Notes: a model not told the origin generated them from the sequence alone. Positions 23,929 through 37,620 are shown, counted from the first letter of the stretch. The stretch: DNA of 64,000 nucleotides from Sinotaia quadrata (GCA_028829895.1 CM054178.1:106827058-106891057), one strand, 5' to 3'. Made by a program: numbers and translations.

Positions 23929-24059
23929 CACGCCATGACTTTTCCTATCACATTTTCAACAGACACTCTTTAGCAAGACATGTCGGTAGCACACGCCATG
24001 ACTTTTCCTACCAAATTTTCAACAGATACCCTTTAGCAAGACATGTCGGTAGCACACGC
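23929..24059 (+). repeat. 63-bp tandem duplication
   Basis: Two near-identical copies starting CACGCCATGACTTTTCCTA and ending ATGTCGGTAGCA. Confidence 0.95.
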
Positions 24060-25094
24060 TACTTCGTTTTTCATTTCTTTTAATGTACTAATATTTCAAT
24101 CCTGAACTTACTAGCGATTAAGAAACTCTGGCATATTTATAGCCACAAACTGAAGTCGAACCCGGACCTTTGGAAGGAAATGCTAGGAACGTAATTGCCT
24201 GCTCTACAAAGTGGAGGTCTGAGATGCAGATGCATTTGTATCAGTTGACTCAAGATGCACCTAGACCCCGTGGCTTGTAAAACGGCTGTTGGAATGTGGT
24301 AATGCTATCAAACAGATATCTGGCGCGGATGACTGACGTGTACACGCCCAGTTTGGCGACATCGGGTACCCTTAGTAGGATGGAATCTGATTTTGTGTAT
24401 CCCTACAACCCTCCACCTCTGTACTTCCTTTCTCCCAGTTTTATTTGATGTTTGCGACCAAATGCCTGTCGACGGCAAACAGTCGGGGGCATATGTGACC
24501 CCATAATTACCTAAGTAGATATTTTTTGGGGTTGAGATTATAATACCTGGTGTACATATTTAACGATTTTAGGGCATCGGTTTAATGTTTGTGACTCGAA
24601 CCACAAGACGCCCGCAAAGAGTTTGGGTTTCCTCTTTGTGGTTAGTTCCATCCTTTCTAAATGATTTCTCTCTCTTTCTCTCTGCCTTCGCGGCTTCTTT
24701 TTTGTTTCTTTCTCTGTCTCTGTGTTTCCCTTCCTGTCTTCTTTGTCTTTCTCCCCTCTCTTTCTAGACAACCTTAAATTTAATTTGTGATGCTGTTTTC
24801 CACTGGTCTCACATTTTCTTGTGTACTACAACATAAAGCGTTCCACATGTTCGTGACTCCGTAGACTGCTATGGTGAAATAAAACGTCCCATGTGTATTT
24901 GTGCTGTTGAAATCGAAATATAAAATGTGTACCAATGCGCAGCCAAAGACGCATGGTGATACACAGGCATATACACGGAACGGATATACAGATAAATTCC
25001 AATCATGCATGTCAAAGCCACAATGACGTGTACGGGTATAAAATATTCAAATGTTTATTATTGATTTTGGTTCCTACTTATGACGTCATCAGAA

Positions 25095-25100
<6 letters not shown>
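24060..25100. other. No supported gene
   Basis: A pyrimidine-rich patch occupies 24640-24760. Frames here on both strands are mutually overlapping and compositionally biased. A weak tRNA-like minus-strand stretch near 24150-24230 was rejected. Confidence 0.45.

Positions 25101-25104
<4 letters not shown>

Positions 25105-25153
<49 letters not shown>
25105..25153 (+). repeat. (TG)n microsatellite
   Basis: About 24 clean TG units after a short (AT)n. A perfect CRE octamer TGACGTCA lies about 25 bp upstream. Confidence 0.97.
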
Positions 25154-25154
<1 letters not shown>

Positions 25155-25276
25155 CGTTTTATCAACTTCCACTTTAATAGTCAGTGATGCCCCTTGACCA
25201 ACGTTTTAGAAAATGAAATACACAATTTCAAACTGGTTTCTTTATTTAGTTGCTTAGAAATGGTAGGCCGATGATT

Positions 25277-25371
25277 TCTTTCCTAATTATGTTTGATTAC
25301 TGAGTTCTCTTTCCTAATTATGTTTGATTACTGAGTTGTCTTTCCTAATTATGTCTGATTACTGAGTTCTC
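25277..25371 (+). repeat. About 31-bp minisatellite, three units
   Basis: TTTCCTAATTATGTTTGATT followed by ACTGAGTT repeats three times. Confidence 0.9.
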
Positions 25372-25892
25372 TTACAGAGAACGCATTTTCTAGAGTTTGA
25401 ATTGTTTGGCGCATGTGTACTGCCGCTTACAGCATTACTCATTGAAAGCTGTCAGGAATGTCGGCAGCCTTATGCATTGATCCACTGGCTGAATTTGAAT
25501 ATAGACACATGATCTGGTCAGATTATTGGACCGTCTCTGCTCATCAAATTTACTGATTAAAGTATCCTATTTTATAATAGTATAAGAAAAGTAGCATGCA
25601 AATCCTTCCTGTAGAGCGTAGAGTTGAGAGTTAAGGTTAAGCCCTCACTTCAGCAGGAGTAAGTTGCTAGCCTTGTTTCCTCAAAACTGTTACGACGTTC
25701 TTGTGTTAACTGTACAATAATACTATTTAGGTTGCAATTCATGACGTTTATGAGAAGAAAAGCAAATCGCTACATGTTGAGCATAGGAAACTATTTGGCC
25801 CTTGCCTACCTACGAATAATGTTGAGTTAGACAATTAATGAAAAGGGCAAACATTCACAGCCTCACATTTTGTCCACTGAATAAAGAAACAT

Positions 25893-26074
<182 letters not shown>

Positions 26075-27750
26075 GAATGCTTCCGCATTCCTTTCACCTC
26101 GCTCCGACTAGTCTGGAATTATTGACGTACCTTGGCGAGACTAAAATTAGCTAAGCAACCATTATGAGACTTCATGCGAGCATGAACGCGATACAATCCA
26201 GTTCTTTCATTTCTGTCTTAGGCACGCCTACATGAGGTAAAGACCACTGTTTGTTAACCCATCAAAAAGTCAACCCATGCACCCTCATTTTCGAACCCAA
26301 TGACAACGAGACCTGCTCCGTGTTATGTCCCCCACCCTCTTCTCTTTTCTTACTCATCACAGCCAATCAGGTAATAATTCACCCTTACCTGGCTTCTGGA
26401 ACACGCCATTTACTGCATAGACCTAAAACCGCTACGGTTGTCGCCTCGGGTGGAAGAATTGCATTTCTGAGTTAAATGATAGACTACTGATGTAAACAAC
26501 CTAATTTTTATTAGAATTGTGTTGGGATAAATTCTCTTTAACTCCCTGACTACCGATTATTTTTAAGTGAATAAATATTTCTTAATGAAATTCAATGTAC
26601 TCACACCTCTTAGTTATTTTCAATTCCTTCTACTTCGTCTGTATTCAAGAAATAAACAACTGCGTCCCGGATAGGTTCATGGCAATTAAAAATATTGCGT
26701 GTAATGATATGATCATTCTGTAATGAGTAGATTAATTGAATAATAATTAGTTAATTAATGGAAAAGAAAATAACAGATTTTTTTTTCTAACATTAAGTAA
26801 TCGTACTTCAACGCTCACGATTGAGTGCGGCATACTAATGACGGGTAGTGATATTGCAATTAACAACCGGAACACAAACATTTCTTTTATTGTTCATATG
26901 AGTGACGCCAACACCATATAGTTAATGGATATGATTATTTAATTAATTAGTCATCCAAAACTAATTACAAGTGATGAGAATCTTAATTTATGTTATTAAT
27001 AATTCTCCAGCAGACACCCGCTCGTCTCTCTTACTTGGCGTAAACGTTTTCTCTCTTCCACAACATTAAAGATAAACATTTACCGTCAACACAATATTCC
27101 GTAGATGGAAAACATTTTACTAAAGACAAATCCGTCTTTAATCTATATTTAGCGATTCCCCATCAACGCACTTTCTTCTCCAACATAAGGTTATCAATAT
27201 GGATAAGAAGGTCAATAAATATAACATTAAATTTATTAAACCAACAATCAAATATGCATAAAACAATTACAATGAAAAAGATTACTTGACATCAATATTT
27301 TCGTGAAACCATGTTTGAATAAGTTCTATAATTTGCAGTCTTATCCTAATTAAATAATTCAATACAAATCACAGGGTAGTACTTATCAGAGAATAGAAAT
27401 GGTTTTATTAGAGATAAGTGATAATAGTCTTTACATGACGTGTTTTAGACAAAGCCACAATTGTCTTTTTCGTGCACTTTTTTCTATCAAAGTCACAAGT
27501 TCATTGTCCATGTCAATTTCCATGTGTTTCTCTCTGCCCACATTGGAAAGAAACACTGATGCACTCTTATTCTAAGGAAGTCAACCTGGGTGCACTCTTT
27601 AACTATGTCAGTTTCCTCAAGCAGAATAACAATTACAGCAACTCTAGTACTTCCTTATACCAGAAATTGTTCATGTAGTCAGCATATCTTGCTGCCATAC
27701 ATGTAGTGCAGTGGAGTGTAGTGTACTTCCACACTTACATACTTCATTGT
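26075..27750. other. AT-rich unique sequence
   Basis: No repeats of note. A 15-bp segment at 26222-26236 is bounded by a good acceptor (TTCATTTCTGTCTTAG) and a GTAAAG donor, but this is too small to call an exon. Small frames at 26251-26475 and 27472-27678 are unsupported. Confidence 0.45.
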
Positions 27751-27759
27751 GCCTCTATC

Positions 27760-28215
27760 ATGATTGGTTTTAGCAGTTTACAATCAGCAAACCAAGTGAT
27801 TACAATTACGGTTAAGGAGGCTTTAATATAATTATTCATTAAAATCACAGCTATCAAACCTTTAATATAATTATAACAATACTAGCTACAATCAGAATTA
27901 TCAAATCTTTAAAATATTTATTGGCTACAATCACAGTTATTAAGGCTTTAGTATAAGCATTGGTACAATCACAATAATCAAGGCTTTAGCATAATTCCTG
28001 ATTACAATCAGAGTTATCAAGAATTCAATGTAATCATTGGTTACAAATCAAAGTTATCAATGTTTTAGCAGAATCGTTGAATGCTATCACAGTTATCAAG
28101 GCCTTAGAATAATCATTGTTTACAGCCACAGTTGTCAAGGCTTTCGAATAATTAATCATTGGTTACAATCACAATTATCAAGGCTTTAACATAATCCTCG
28201 TTTAAAAATTCCAGG
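27760..28215 (+). repeat. Degenerate 50-55 bp minisatellite
   Basis: About eight diverged copies of TTGGTTACAATCACAGTTAT followed by CAAGGCTTTAGTATAAT. Confidence 0.75.
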
Positions 28216-28816
28216 TTTCAAATTCTTAATGCACTAGTGATAGTTATTTAGTTGCCCACAAAACAAAATCAATAGTAACGTGACTTAAAGATAACATGTC
28301 TCTCCTAAAACTGGACTCCATAACCTCTCCTCGTGATTTATGTTTCGCTGAAATTAAAACATTTTGTTTGCTTGATTCCATTTATGTAGCCGTTACTCTT
28401 TCTGAGTTATAGTTAGTCTTTGTTTACACATTTTTGCCGCAGCTACGCTTGGTTTAACTTAAGACAAGAAATGAAAATATTTCGCGTGACGAGTGTCACA
28501 AGCAAGTCTGGGAATTACGTTGGGGAGAGAGCATAAACCCTGTTGCGTCAAATATTTTTTTTAAAAATCTTTTCTTCTTCTTTTTTTTTTGCATGGACAC
28601 CGCAATTTCCACACGGCAAGGAGAGTACACTCGTGAATGCTCAAGACAACACTTACTGCCCTCGTAATAACACTGGATTAACTAAGATGTATGTGCAGGA
28701 AGCACTAAATCACTCTTACAGAGTAAAGTTGAACATGAAACACGTTCTTCATCTGGCTGCGAGTTGAGTGAGGATAAAAGAATCTTTAACGGGTTTGTCG
28801 GATGCATACATGCATG

Positions 28817-28823
<7 letters not shown>

Positions 28824-28862
<39 letters not shown>
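28824..28862 (+). repeat. (TG)n microsatellite
   Basis: About 19 TG units. Confidence 0.97.
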
Positions 28863-28866
<4 letters not shown>

Positions 28867-29254
28867 TGTGTGATCTCTAACGAGATTGTTTAATGTCTCT
28901 AAGTAAACAGTCCTAAATGCTTTACTACTAAACGCACTTGATAGATGGAGAATTATAATATAACTTATGAATGCCACATCTTTGATTATAGGTTATACTA
29001 ACAAAAGTGATCTTTATTCCTGGCTATGAAAATAAATGCATAGTCCAAAACCTAAAACAAACTGCACTATTAACTTACTGGCCAACGTTCACACTTGACT
29101 TAATGTTCCATAACGCTTTGTATCAAACCAGACAGAACGAACAATCGGTCTGATGGCGATTATAGGCTGATATGACGAAGGAGATACTGGCCGATAATCC
29201 CCATAGTCTGTTGAATATCGAGTTCAATAATTTTCTCTCCCTTTGTGAAGTTGC

Positions 29255-29510
29255 TGCTCTTTTGAATAGCGGGGCCCTGTATAGGGTTATTATATTTCAG
29301 TGTTGCTGCTCGTTTAAATTGTAGGACCATGAGGCTATTTTAGTGCTCTGTTGTGCTTTTCTTGAATTGTGGAGCCCTGTATGAGGCTGTTATAGTGATC
29401 TGTTGCTACTCTTATGAAGTTTGGATTTCTGATTGGGATTATTGATAGTGCTGTGTTGCATCTCTTTTTTTTAATTGTGGAGCCCTGTGTGGGGCTATTT
29501 GTAGTACTGT
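29255..29510 (+). repeat. Degenerate 60-65 bp minisatellite
   Basis: Four to five diverged copies around GGAGCCCTGTATGAGGCT and TGTTGCT(A/G)CTCTT. Confidence 0.7.
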
Positions 29511-29664
29511 GTTACTTATATTTCTATTTATACATTCATGGAAAACTTGTAGGACAGTTCAATAGTTAACAATCCAGGTAATAAAAAATGATGTACAATT
29601 GCTCACTGCTCATATATGTTCTAAACTACACTTATGGAAAACTGTCAGTAAATATTATATATAT

Positions 29665-29666
<2 letters not shown>

Positions 29667-29733
<67 letters not shown>
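29667..29733 (+). repeat. (TG)n microsatellite
   Basis: About 33 TG units, flanked on both sides by TTCTA(A/T)ACTACACTTAT-type words, so the flank is a duplication spanning the tract (29618-29640 and 29733-29770). Confidence 0.95.
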
Positions 29734-29734
<1 letters not shown>

Positions 29735-30240
29735 CTATACTACACTTATAACAAAACTGTCAGTAAGTACATAAAATATTATCTGAAGGAAATTTAGATT
29801 TTATAATATTTTAAAATGTAACTAATGATTGTTACACGTTTATTATTATTGCTTAGCGCTGTTTTTGTTTGCGTTTACATATATCTGGGTGGGGGTGGGT
29901 CACAATGAGCAGTAATTTTTAATGTAGGTTTATCATTGGGGTGTCCACCTGTAACATAGTTATTATTGCACGGGGATGATCTTTACATTAGGCTGGTGTC
30001 AGTTTAATATCTTCTACCGATGTCGGGCCAATGTAAATCCGATGAGCCTTGTACGATACAAAGATTGAATGGCGATATGACGGCTCTTCGGAGCCCGTTG
30101 TTTTACATAATATTATTCGTGTGGTCTGGTAATGGCTGCTTTACAAAGGCATGGACTCAATTCTCACATTATTAATTTTTTGATTTAAACCTTTTCCATT
30201 GCAGATAGAAGAAAAGCAGTTACCATGTAAATATAATTAC

Positions 30241-30690
30241 ATCATTAGTTCATGATGTGTATCTGTAGGTTAAACAAGCACTTAATGCACACAAATCAAG
30301 TAAAATATAAATTATATCATTAGTTCATGATGTGTATCTGTAGGTTAAACAAGCACTTAATGCACACAAATCAAGTAAAATATAAATTATATCATTAGTT
30401 CATGATGTGTATCTGTAGGTTAAACAAGCACTTAATGCACACAAATCAAGTAAAATATAAATTATATCATTAGTTCATGATGTGTATCTGTAGGTTAAAC
30501 AAGCACTTAATGCACACAAATCAAGTAAAATATAAATTATATCATTAGTTCATGATGTGTATCTGTAGGTTAAACAAGCACTTAATGCACACAAATCAAG
30601 TAAAATACAAATTATATCATTAGTTCATGATGTGTATCTGTAGGTTAAACAAGCACTTAATGCACACAAATCAAGTAAAATATAAATTAT
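30241..30690 (+). repeat. 75-bp minisatellite, six near-identical units
   Basis: Units start ATCATTAGTTCATGATGTGT at 30241, 30316, 30391, 30466, 30541 and 30616. I see a single substitution (ATACAAATT in the fifth unit) apart from the diverged left edge. This is the most homogeneous array in the window. Confidence 0.97.
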
Positions 30691-30829
30691 ATCTAAATCG
30701 GTTAAGTAAAAAGAGGAAGTATAAAGTTTGCTCTATAAATTGCCCAAACCGTGAATTTCTTTAACATACTTTAACTTTTATTTATGATATCGAATACTTT
30801 TATTAGTTTGAGAAACTAATAAAGACAAA

Positions 30830-31009
30830 GACAAACACTTTATTTTCTTTCAGAAAAGAAACACAGTGACAAACACTTTATCTTCTTTCAGAAAAGAAAC
30901 ACAGTGACAAACACTTTATCTTCTTTCAGAAAAGAAACACAGTGACAAACACTTTATCTTCTTTCAGAAAAGAAACACAGTGACAAACACTTTATTTTCT
31001 TTCAGAAAA
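30830..31009 (+). repeat. 38-bp minisatellite, about five units
   Basis: Units start GACAAACACTTTAT at 30830, 30868, 30906, 30944 and 30982. Each contains TCTTCTTTCAG, which looks like a polypyrimidine tract plus 3-prime splice site. Confidence 0.95.
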
Positions 31010-31246
31010 CATAATTCATGACTTGATTATTTATAACCACATCATTTAATAAAAATAAATCTAAGAAGCTATTGATAGAAAATATTTTTACTGCTTCTAT
31101 TTATAATTCAAAGCATTGCATTTGATGATGATGGCGATGATGAGTGAAAATTAATAATCAAAATAATACATATAATCAAGAAAGAGAAACAAAGAAATAC
31201 TTAAGAAGAAGTGAGATAACTGAATAATATGATGAACGGTATCTCT

Positions 31247-31312
31247 GTTACAATGTTTGTTAGCCACGTTACAATGTTTGTTAGCCACGTTACAATGTTT
31301 GTTAGCCACGTT
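31247..31312 (+). repeat. 21-bp minisatellite, three units
   Basis: GTTACAATGTTTGTTAGCCAC repeats three times in register with codons. Confidence 0.95.
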
Positions 31313-31394
31313 AAAACGAGCATTAAGAAACGCTAGCGCGTTAGTTCTCGACCTCAGGTGTGTAAATCAAAACGTTCAAATTCCACAGAATCAA

Positions 31395-31455
<61 letters not shown>

Positions 31456-31456
31456 T
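31395..31456 (+). repeat. (TG)n-(AG)n compound microsatellite
   Basis: TG run followed by an AG run with one AAAG interruption. A second TG run lies near 31492-31512 after CGCGCGCG. Four open frames of 77-135 residues across it on both strands are translations of these repeats. Confidence 0.95.
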
Positions 31457-31719
31457 GTTCTTTGTGTATGTGGATGTGAGTGCGCGCGCGTTTGTGTGTG
31501 TGTGTGTGTGTGTTTGTGTACGTGGGCGCGTGTGTGCTTGAGTGTGCGCACATTTGTGCTTGAAAGTGCGTGTATGTTCGCGTGCATATGTTTGTGCGTG
31601 TTTGTATAAAAGAACGGAAACAGGCAGGAGAATTGTTTAGATTATTTTTTTCCATTTCCTGTTTGGAATTGAATATGTTGCACCACTTACTTTCGAGACT
31701 GATCGAACCTGTACAGCAC

Positions 31720-32165
31720 AATGCTTGCTTTGAATATATATTGTCCAAATATGTTTTGAATATATCTCGTTCAAATATGCGTCGAATATATGACGTTTAA
31801 ATATTCTTTGAATATATATTGTCTAAATATTCTTTAAATATATATAGTCCGGATATGCTTTGAATATATATTGTCTAAATATACTTTGGAATATATTGTC
31901 TAAATACAATCTTAAATATATCTTGTCAAAATATCGTTTGAATATATTGTCTAAATATGCTTTGAAAATAAATTGTCCAAATATGATTTGAAAATAAATT
32001 GTCTGAATATGATTTGAAAGTAAATTGTCTGAATATGATTTGAATATATATTGTCTAGATATACTTTGAATTTTTTGTCTATATATGCCTTGAACATATA
32101 TTGTCCAAATATGCTTTGAAAATATGTTGTCTAATTATGCTTTGAAAATAGATTGTCCTACATTG
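31720..32165 (+). repeat. Degenerate 26-28 bp minisatellite
   Basis: About sixteen diverged copies of TTTGAATATATATTGTC followed by (T/C)AAATATGC. Confidence 0.85.
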
Positions 32166-32229
32166 TTTGGAAATACAAAGACTAAAGGCTCGTTTCTCTA
32201 TTTATAACTTTAAATGATTAGCATACACT

Positions 32230-32510
32230 CGAAAATGGTGTTTTGGAGTGAGAAGTGAGAGAGGGGGGAGAGCGGGGAAGAGAAAAGAGAGAAAGGAAGA
32301 GAGAGAGGACAAATGATAAAAGAGTGTGAAAAAGATGGAGAGTGACAAGAAAAGAAATACAGTTGGTGAGAAATAAACTAAGAAAGAGAGATAGGGGAAG
32401 AGTCTCAGATGGAGAGTGACAAAAGGAACATGAGTTAGAGAGATAGTGACACACATACACAGAGAAAGAAAGAGTGAGACAAAAAGAGAAGGAGTAAGAA
32501 AAGTGAGGCA
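32230..32510 (+). repeat. Purine-rich tract
   Basis: Strongly A+G-biased plus strand (GAGAGGGGGGAGAGCGGGGA and similar). The two minus-strand frames here (118 and 121 residues) are L/S/F-rich composition artefacts. Confidence 0.8.
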
Positions 32511-32799
32511 CTTTAATGCAAAGTTTAATGCACTGACCAGAAAGAGGAAACCAAGCAAATAAGACAGTTACCAGCATCAGCAAAACTCAACCCCAAGTCT
32601 TATTTCATTTTAGATAACATCAGTCGAGTAATCTGTAACCAACTTATCCCCCCCCCCCACCTTTATAGTTTTCTCAGTTGGAGTATCGAAATGTAGACTG
32701 ATTGATATGCAACCTCTGTTGCTAATAACGCCTTCGGAGAAGTACCTGTAAAGGGAGTTAATAAAGGAATCAAATGACTGTCAAGTGAATACGTTGTTA

Positions 32800-33065
32800 A
32801 ACACTGTCGCGGGAGGCATGATGTCGTGTGCATTGATGCTCCCCAACCCGCTCCTAGTCATCAAGGCGCCGTTTTAGGGCGAGTCGCACTGGTGAATGAA
32901 CGCGACTCTGGTTGATTTGAAATGGCGTTACTCCCAGTGCAAGGAGCACGAGGAACTAGCGGAAGATGAGAGGCAATCGCTTCCCATACACCTGGACGGA
33001 TGACGAGGTCAATACACAAGACACGTTGAACTGTATATCTGTGAAAGAAGAAGAAGATAAAGAAT
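32800..33065 (+). mobile_element. Candidate retroposon with a GAA-type tail
   Basis: A GC-richer block of about 260 bp stands out from its AT-rich flanks. It carries a small hairpin (GAGTCGC ... GCGACTC) and ends in GAAAGAAGAAGAAGATAAAG, the sort of short 3-prime tail that follows some SINEs. No second copy was found in this window, and no RNA polymerase III boxes are convincing, so this is a guess. Confidence 0.2.
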
Positions 33066-33585
33066 TGTACGTTCCACCTAACTGCTGCATTAAAAAAAAT
33101 GATAACTATAGTGTCATCGATCTTGATATATATCAGCCACAGTAAACACTTAAGACATAAGCAGCCATAACAACGTGACTACCAACAGAACCGTAAGCAT
33201 TCATATGGACCGCGCCAGGATCAAAAGTAAAATGTTACATTAACTATCCATCTGTCTGTCTATCTATCTGTCTGTCTAACCATCTCAACTAAAACATTCA
33301 AAACTTCAAAAATGTTTAACCTTGGATTAGATGTCAGATCAGAAAGCCCGGCTAGCGGCAGTTTTAAAAAGAAAAACACTCATTATTACCCAGAGTTTGT
33401 GTACTCCGCGTTTGAACTCGTCTTGTCGGGGTGGCACATTCCTCGCGAGCTCTAAACACAAGGTACCCGGTTTGTTTGCGAGAAAAAGGGGGGAGGGGGT
33501 GCAATTTTAATACAAAAAAAAATTGAACTGGGATGGATTGTAAGGAAGCAACGACTTGAGTATTGTGCCAAAGCATTGTGCATTA

Positions 33586-33776
33586 GAAATAATAATGTTG
33601 ACTTTTAAGCAGTGTGTGACTTACAGAATGTGAATAATAACGTTGACTTTTAAGCAGTGTGTGACTTACAGAATGTGAATAATAACGTTGACTTTTAAGC
33701 AGTGTGTGACTTACAGAATGTGAATAATAACGTTGACTTTTAAGCAGTGTGAGACTTACAGAATGTGAATAATAAT
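33586..33776 (+). repeat. 45-bp minisatellite, four units
   Basis: Units run AATAATAACGTTGACTTTTA then AGCAGTGTGTGACTTACAGA, four copies with one GTGAGAC variant. Confidence 0.95.
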
Positions 33777-33894
33777 TTGCAGAGTACGTAGCCCACCGTT
33801 ACCGTATAACATGCAAATGGGAAAACAAAAAGAATGAACAATACGAAAACTGTCTGAAATAACTGTAAAATGCGGGTGTCAGTTATATTCTTTT

Positions 33895-34180
33895 CCTATC
33901 ATCGTTGTCATCATTACTAGCAGTGTTGGACATAATTCCATCATCGTTATCATCATTACTAGGAGTGTTAGTAGTAATTCAAACACTGTTATCACCATTA
34001 CTAGTAGTACTAGTTGTAATTCCATCATCGTTATCATCATTACTAGTAGCATTAGTAGTAATTCCATCATCGTTATCACCATTACTAGTAGTACTAGTAG
34101 TAATTCCATCATCGTTATCATCATTACTAGTAGCATTAGTAGTAATTCCATCACTACTAGTTAGTGTTAGTAGTAATTCC
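33895..34180 (+). repeat. 42-bp minisatellite with dimer structure
   Basis: The unit contains ATTCCATCATCGTTATCA and ACTAGTAG. Alternate units read CACCATTACTAGTAGTACTA or CATCATTACTAGTAGCATTA, giving an 84-bp dimer. The 42-bp period keeps frames open on both strands (162 residues plus, 91 and 75 minus), so these are not evidence of a gene. Confidence 0.9.
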
Positions 34181-35345
34181 ACAACTATTAGGATTAAAGA
34201 AAACAATGCTAGATATTCATTCGCTCTATGTACATCACAAATAGCTGCCTCTGGTTATTCTGATTATGCTTTCTTTTCTCTCCATTTGCTTGACTGTTTG
34301 AAGAAATACATTTTAATTGCACGGGTAAACATCTCACCATGCCCTTCGTTAGTAAATCAAATTCACGATAATTATGTTATCTGTAACCTTTGAGACAAAC
34401 CTCACACCCACCCGTAATTCATTCCCTACTCGGAATGGTGGTCACCCATGTTACCCAGACATTTATATATTGCGAATTCTTTTTCACACGGGGTGTAATG
34501 AGCAATGATGTTGGGTGGAAAAGATTTAGAAATACGATTCGGGTACCTCGCACACTGACTCAGCGCTGACGTAGGAGGGTGTTCACGGGACTCGTCTAGC
34601 TGCGAAATGTCTGGGTAGATATTTTAGATGTTTGGGGTAGCAACATATCTGCGTAGTATATACCACAGCCGATGAAATTGCCAAACGCGTTCTTTTTATA
34701 GCCTTAATGGGGCACACTAACTGAAGGCAAGAAAGCCGTCTGTAAAATAGTCTTATATGTAAGATAAAAATGGATAGTGAAATATATAACTCCTTTCCTG
34801 TAATAAAAACTGTATCTTGTTTAATTCATGTAGCAGCATCTCACTGCGAGATAACTATCTGAGAATCTTGTCATTGCATTATTGCGAAGTGTAACGAAAT
34901 GCTTTTATACCACGAGACTATGCGAGTCAACATTTGCGTGACTGGTCAGTGAAAAAGACAGTTTTAGCTACATTTCAGACAGTAGAACATTTTCAGACAG
35001 GACAGATGGAAGAGCTACAATTGTTTGCCGTAGAGGAGATTAAATCAGAAAGATTAACGAGGAACCAATTTCTACTCCAACCAAACAACCAACAAGCAGC
35101 CAACCACCAACTTACAAATCATGTTAAGGTTATTTTGTCATGAAGTTAATGACGTCGTTCAAAGTGGATGTTACTGAGACACGTCGCGTGCTGTACGTGA
35201 CATACAGTTAGCTCCTTGAACTAATTCATGCACATATCCAGTCCTTCTTCTTTGTTTGTTAAATTGAGACCAACTAAAATATTTACAAAAACGTAATATC
35301 ATATCAGAATACGATATGAAAAATTAATAGAGATGATCAATAATT
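34181..35345. other. Unique AT-rich sequence
   Basis: No repeats of note. The small plus frame 34934-35143 (69 codons, glutamine/asparagine-rich end) has no recognisable domain. Confidence 0.45.
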
Positions 35346-35349
35346 CAAA

Positions 35350-36640
<1,291 letters not shown>

Positions 36641-36790
36641 TTTCATGTGATGGGGAATTCTCCCACATATTTTTAATATAAATTTTCATTTCTAATCTAT
36701 AATTTTAAGATGAGGTATTATTTGTAATTATAGTAGATCAGAATGATATGATAAAGTTTATTTCAGAAGTGAAAAGTCCAGGACAGACAA
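36641..36790 (-). mobile_element. 3-prime end of the LTR family, minus strand (copy D)
   Basis: Reverse-complemented, 36641-36785 aligns with the last 140 bp of copies B and C. Shared words are TGGACTTTT, TTTATCA, TTTTAAAATTA, GAAATGAAAATTTATATT and TGTGGGAGAATTCCCCATCA. The right end ATCACATGA is a decayed version of the ATCATATGACA terminus. The 5-prime part of the LTR is not visible. Confidence 0.65.
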
Positions 36791-37096
36791 AAGTGGAGAG
36801 GAAGATAAGCTGTTTTGAGTGAGTACACGTTGAGTAAATGGGACCACAGCAAACGCTGTACTGACAGACGTATTCGTCATTAATTTATGAGAAACTCGAC
36901 CACAAGCAAACGCAGATCTATTAATTTTATGAAATTCATTTTTTATAAAACATTGTATTTATACTGAAAGAAAGAAATGCATTCATCATTGATTGAATAA
37001 TATGTTGTATAATGTTGTTTTAATGTTGGAATTGTGGAGAATGATTTGAGTATAAATAGGTGAGCTATAATTGAAGTGTGAATAGGTGACTGTGAT

Positions 37097-37314
37097 TATC
37101 GCCCCACTAGCACGTAAGGATGGTGAAAGACAACAGTATATTATTTGTTATCGCCCCACTAGCACGTAAGGATGGTGAAAGACAACAGTATATTATTTGT
37201 TATCGCCCCACTAGCACGTAAGGATGGTGAAAGACAACAGTATATTATTTGTTATCGCCCCACTAGCACGTAAGGATGGTGAAAGACAACATTATATTAT
37301 TTGTTATCGACCCA
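37097..37314 (+). repeat. 52-bp minisatellite, four units
   Basis: Units start TATCGCCCCACTAGCACGTA at 37097, 37149, 37201 and 37253, nearly identical. A decayed fifth begins at 37305. Confidence 0.95.
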
Positions 37315-37535
37315 ATAGCGCTTAGTGTTAATAAAGGACATTGTTTAGACAACCTCTATGCGCATCAAAGTTGTTTAATTACGTGCTGTGGATATAACAT
37401 GTAACATCATACATTTCACTCATAATCTATTTTACTCATAAAATTACCTTATCCTTCACATTGTCCATAACGTTTATACCTCAGTGTTTTATATGAAGTT
37501 AGAGTAAATGCTTATTATTAGAAAGTGGAGTTACA

Positions 37536-37608
37536 GAAGAGGGCCACAGAAGAGGGCCACAGACAGAGGGCCACAGACAGAGGGCCACAGACAGAGGGCC
37601 ACAGACAG
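37536..37608 (+). repeat. 14-bp minisatellite
   Basis: Five copies of AGAGGGCCACAGAC (the first with AGAAG), GC-rich, ending 13 bp before solo LTR copy B. Confidence 0.95.
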
Positions 37609-37620
37609 ATATCTACATAC

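Noticed and set aside
24150..24230. Minus-strand tRNA-like stretch (TAGAGCAGG and GGGTTCGAC)
   Set aside because: Box-like words are present, but acceptor, D and anticodon stems do not pair; at best a decayed tRNA-derived SINE.
26222..26236. 15-bp microexon between good splice sites
   Set aside because: Splice-like words of this quality occur by chance in 64 kb and no neighbouring exon is recognisable.
30079..30092. GGCTCTTCGGAGCC hairpin as a histone mRNA 3-prime stem-loop
   Set aside because: The loop is UUCG and the stem five pairs; it does not fit the histone consensus and no histone gene is nearby.
30115..30170. TGGTCTGGTAATGG plus TGGACTCAATTCTCA as pol III A and B boxes
   Set aside because: Only a loose match with wrong spacing, and no tail or second copy.
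30241..30690. Regular direct repeats as a CRISPR array
   Set aside because: The repeats are contiguous with no variable spacers and the window is plainly eukaryotic.
31257..31748. Frames of 77-135 residues on both strands
   Set aside because: They run through (TG)n, (AG)n and 21-bp repeats and mirror each other.
33905..34393. 162-residue plus-strand frame with repeated hydrophobic units
   Set aside because: A 14-codon translation of the 42-bp array; the opposite strand is open too.
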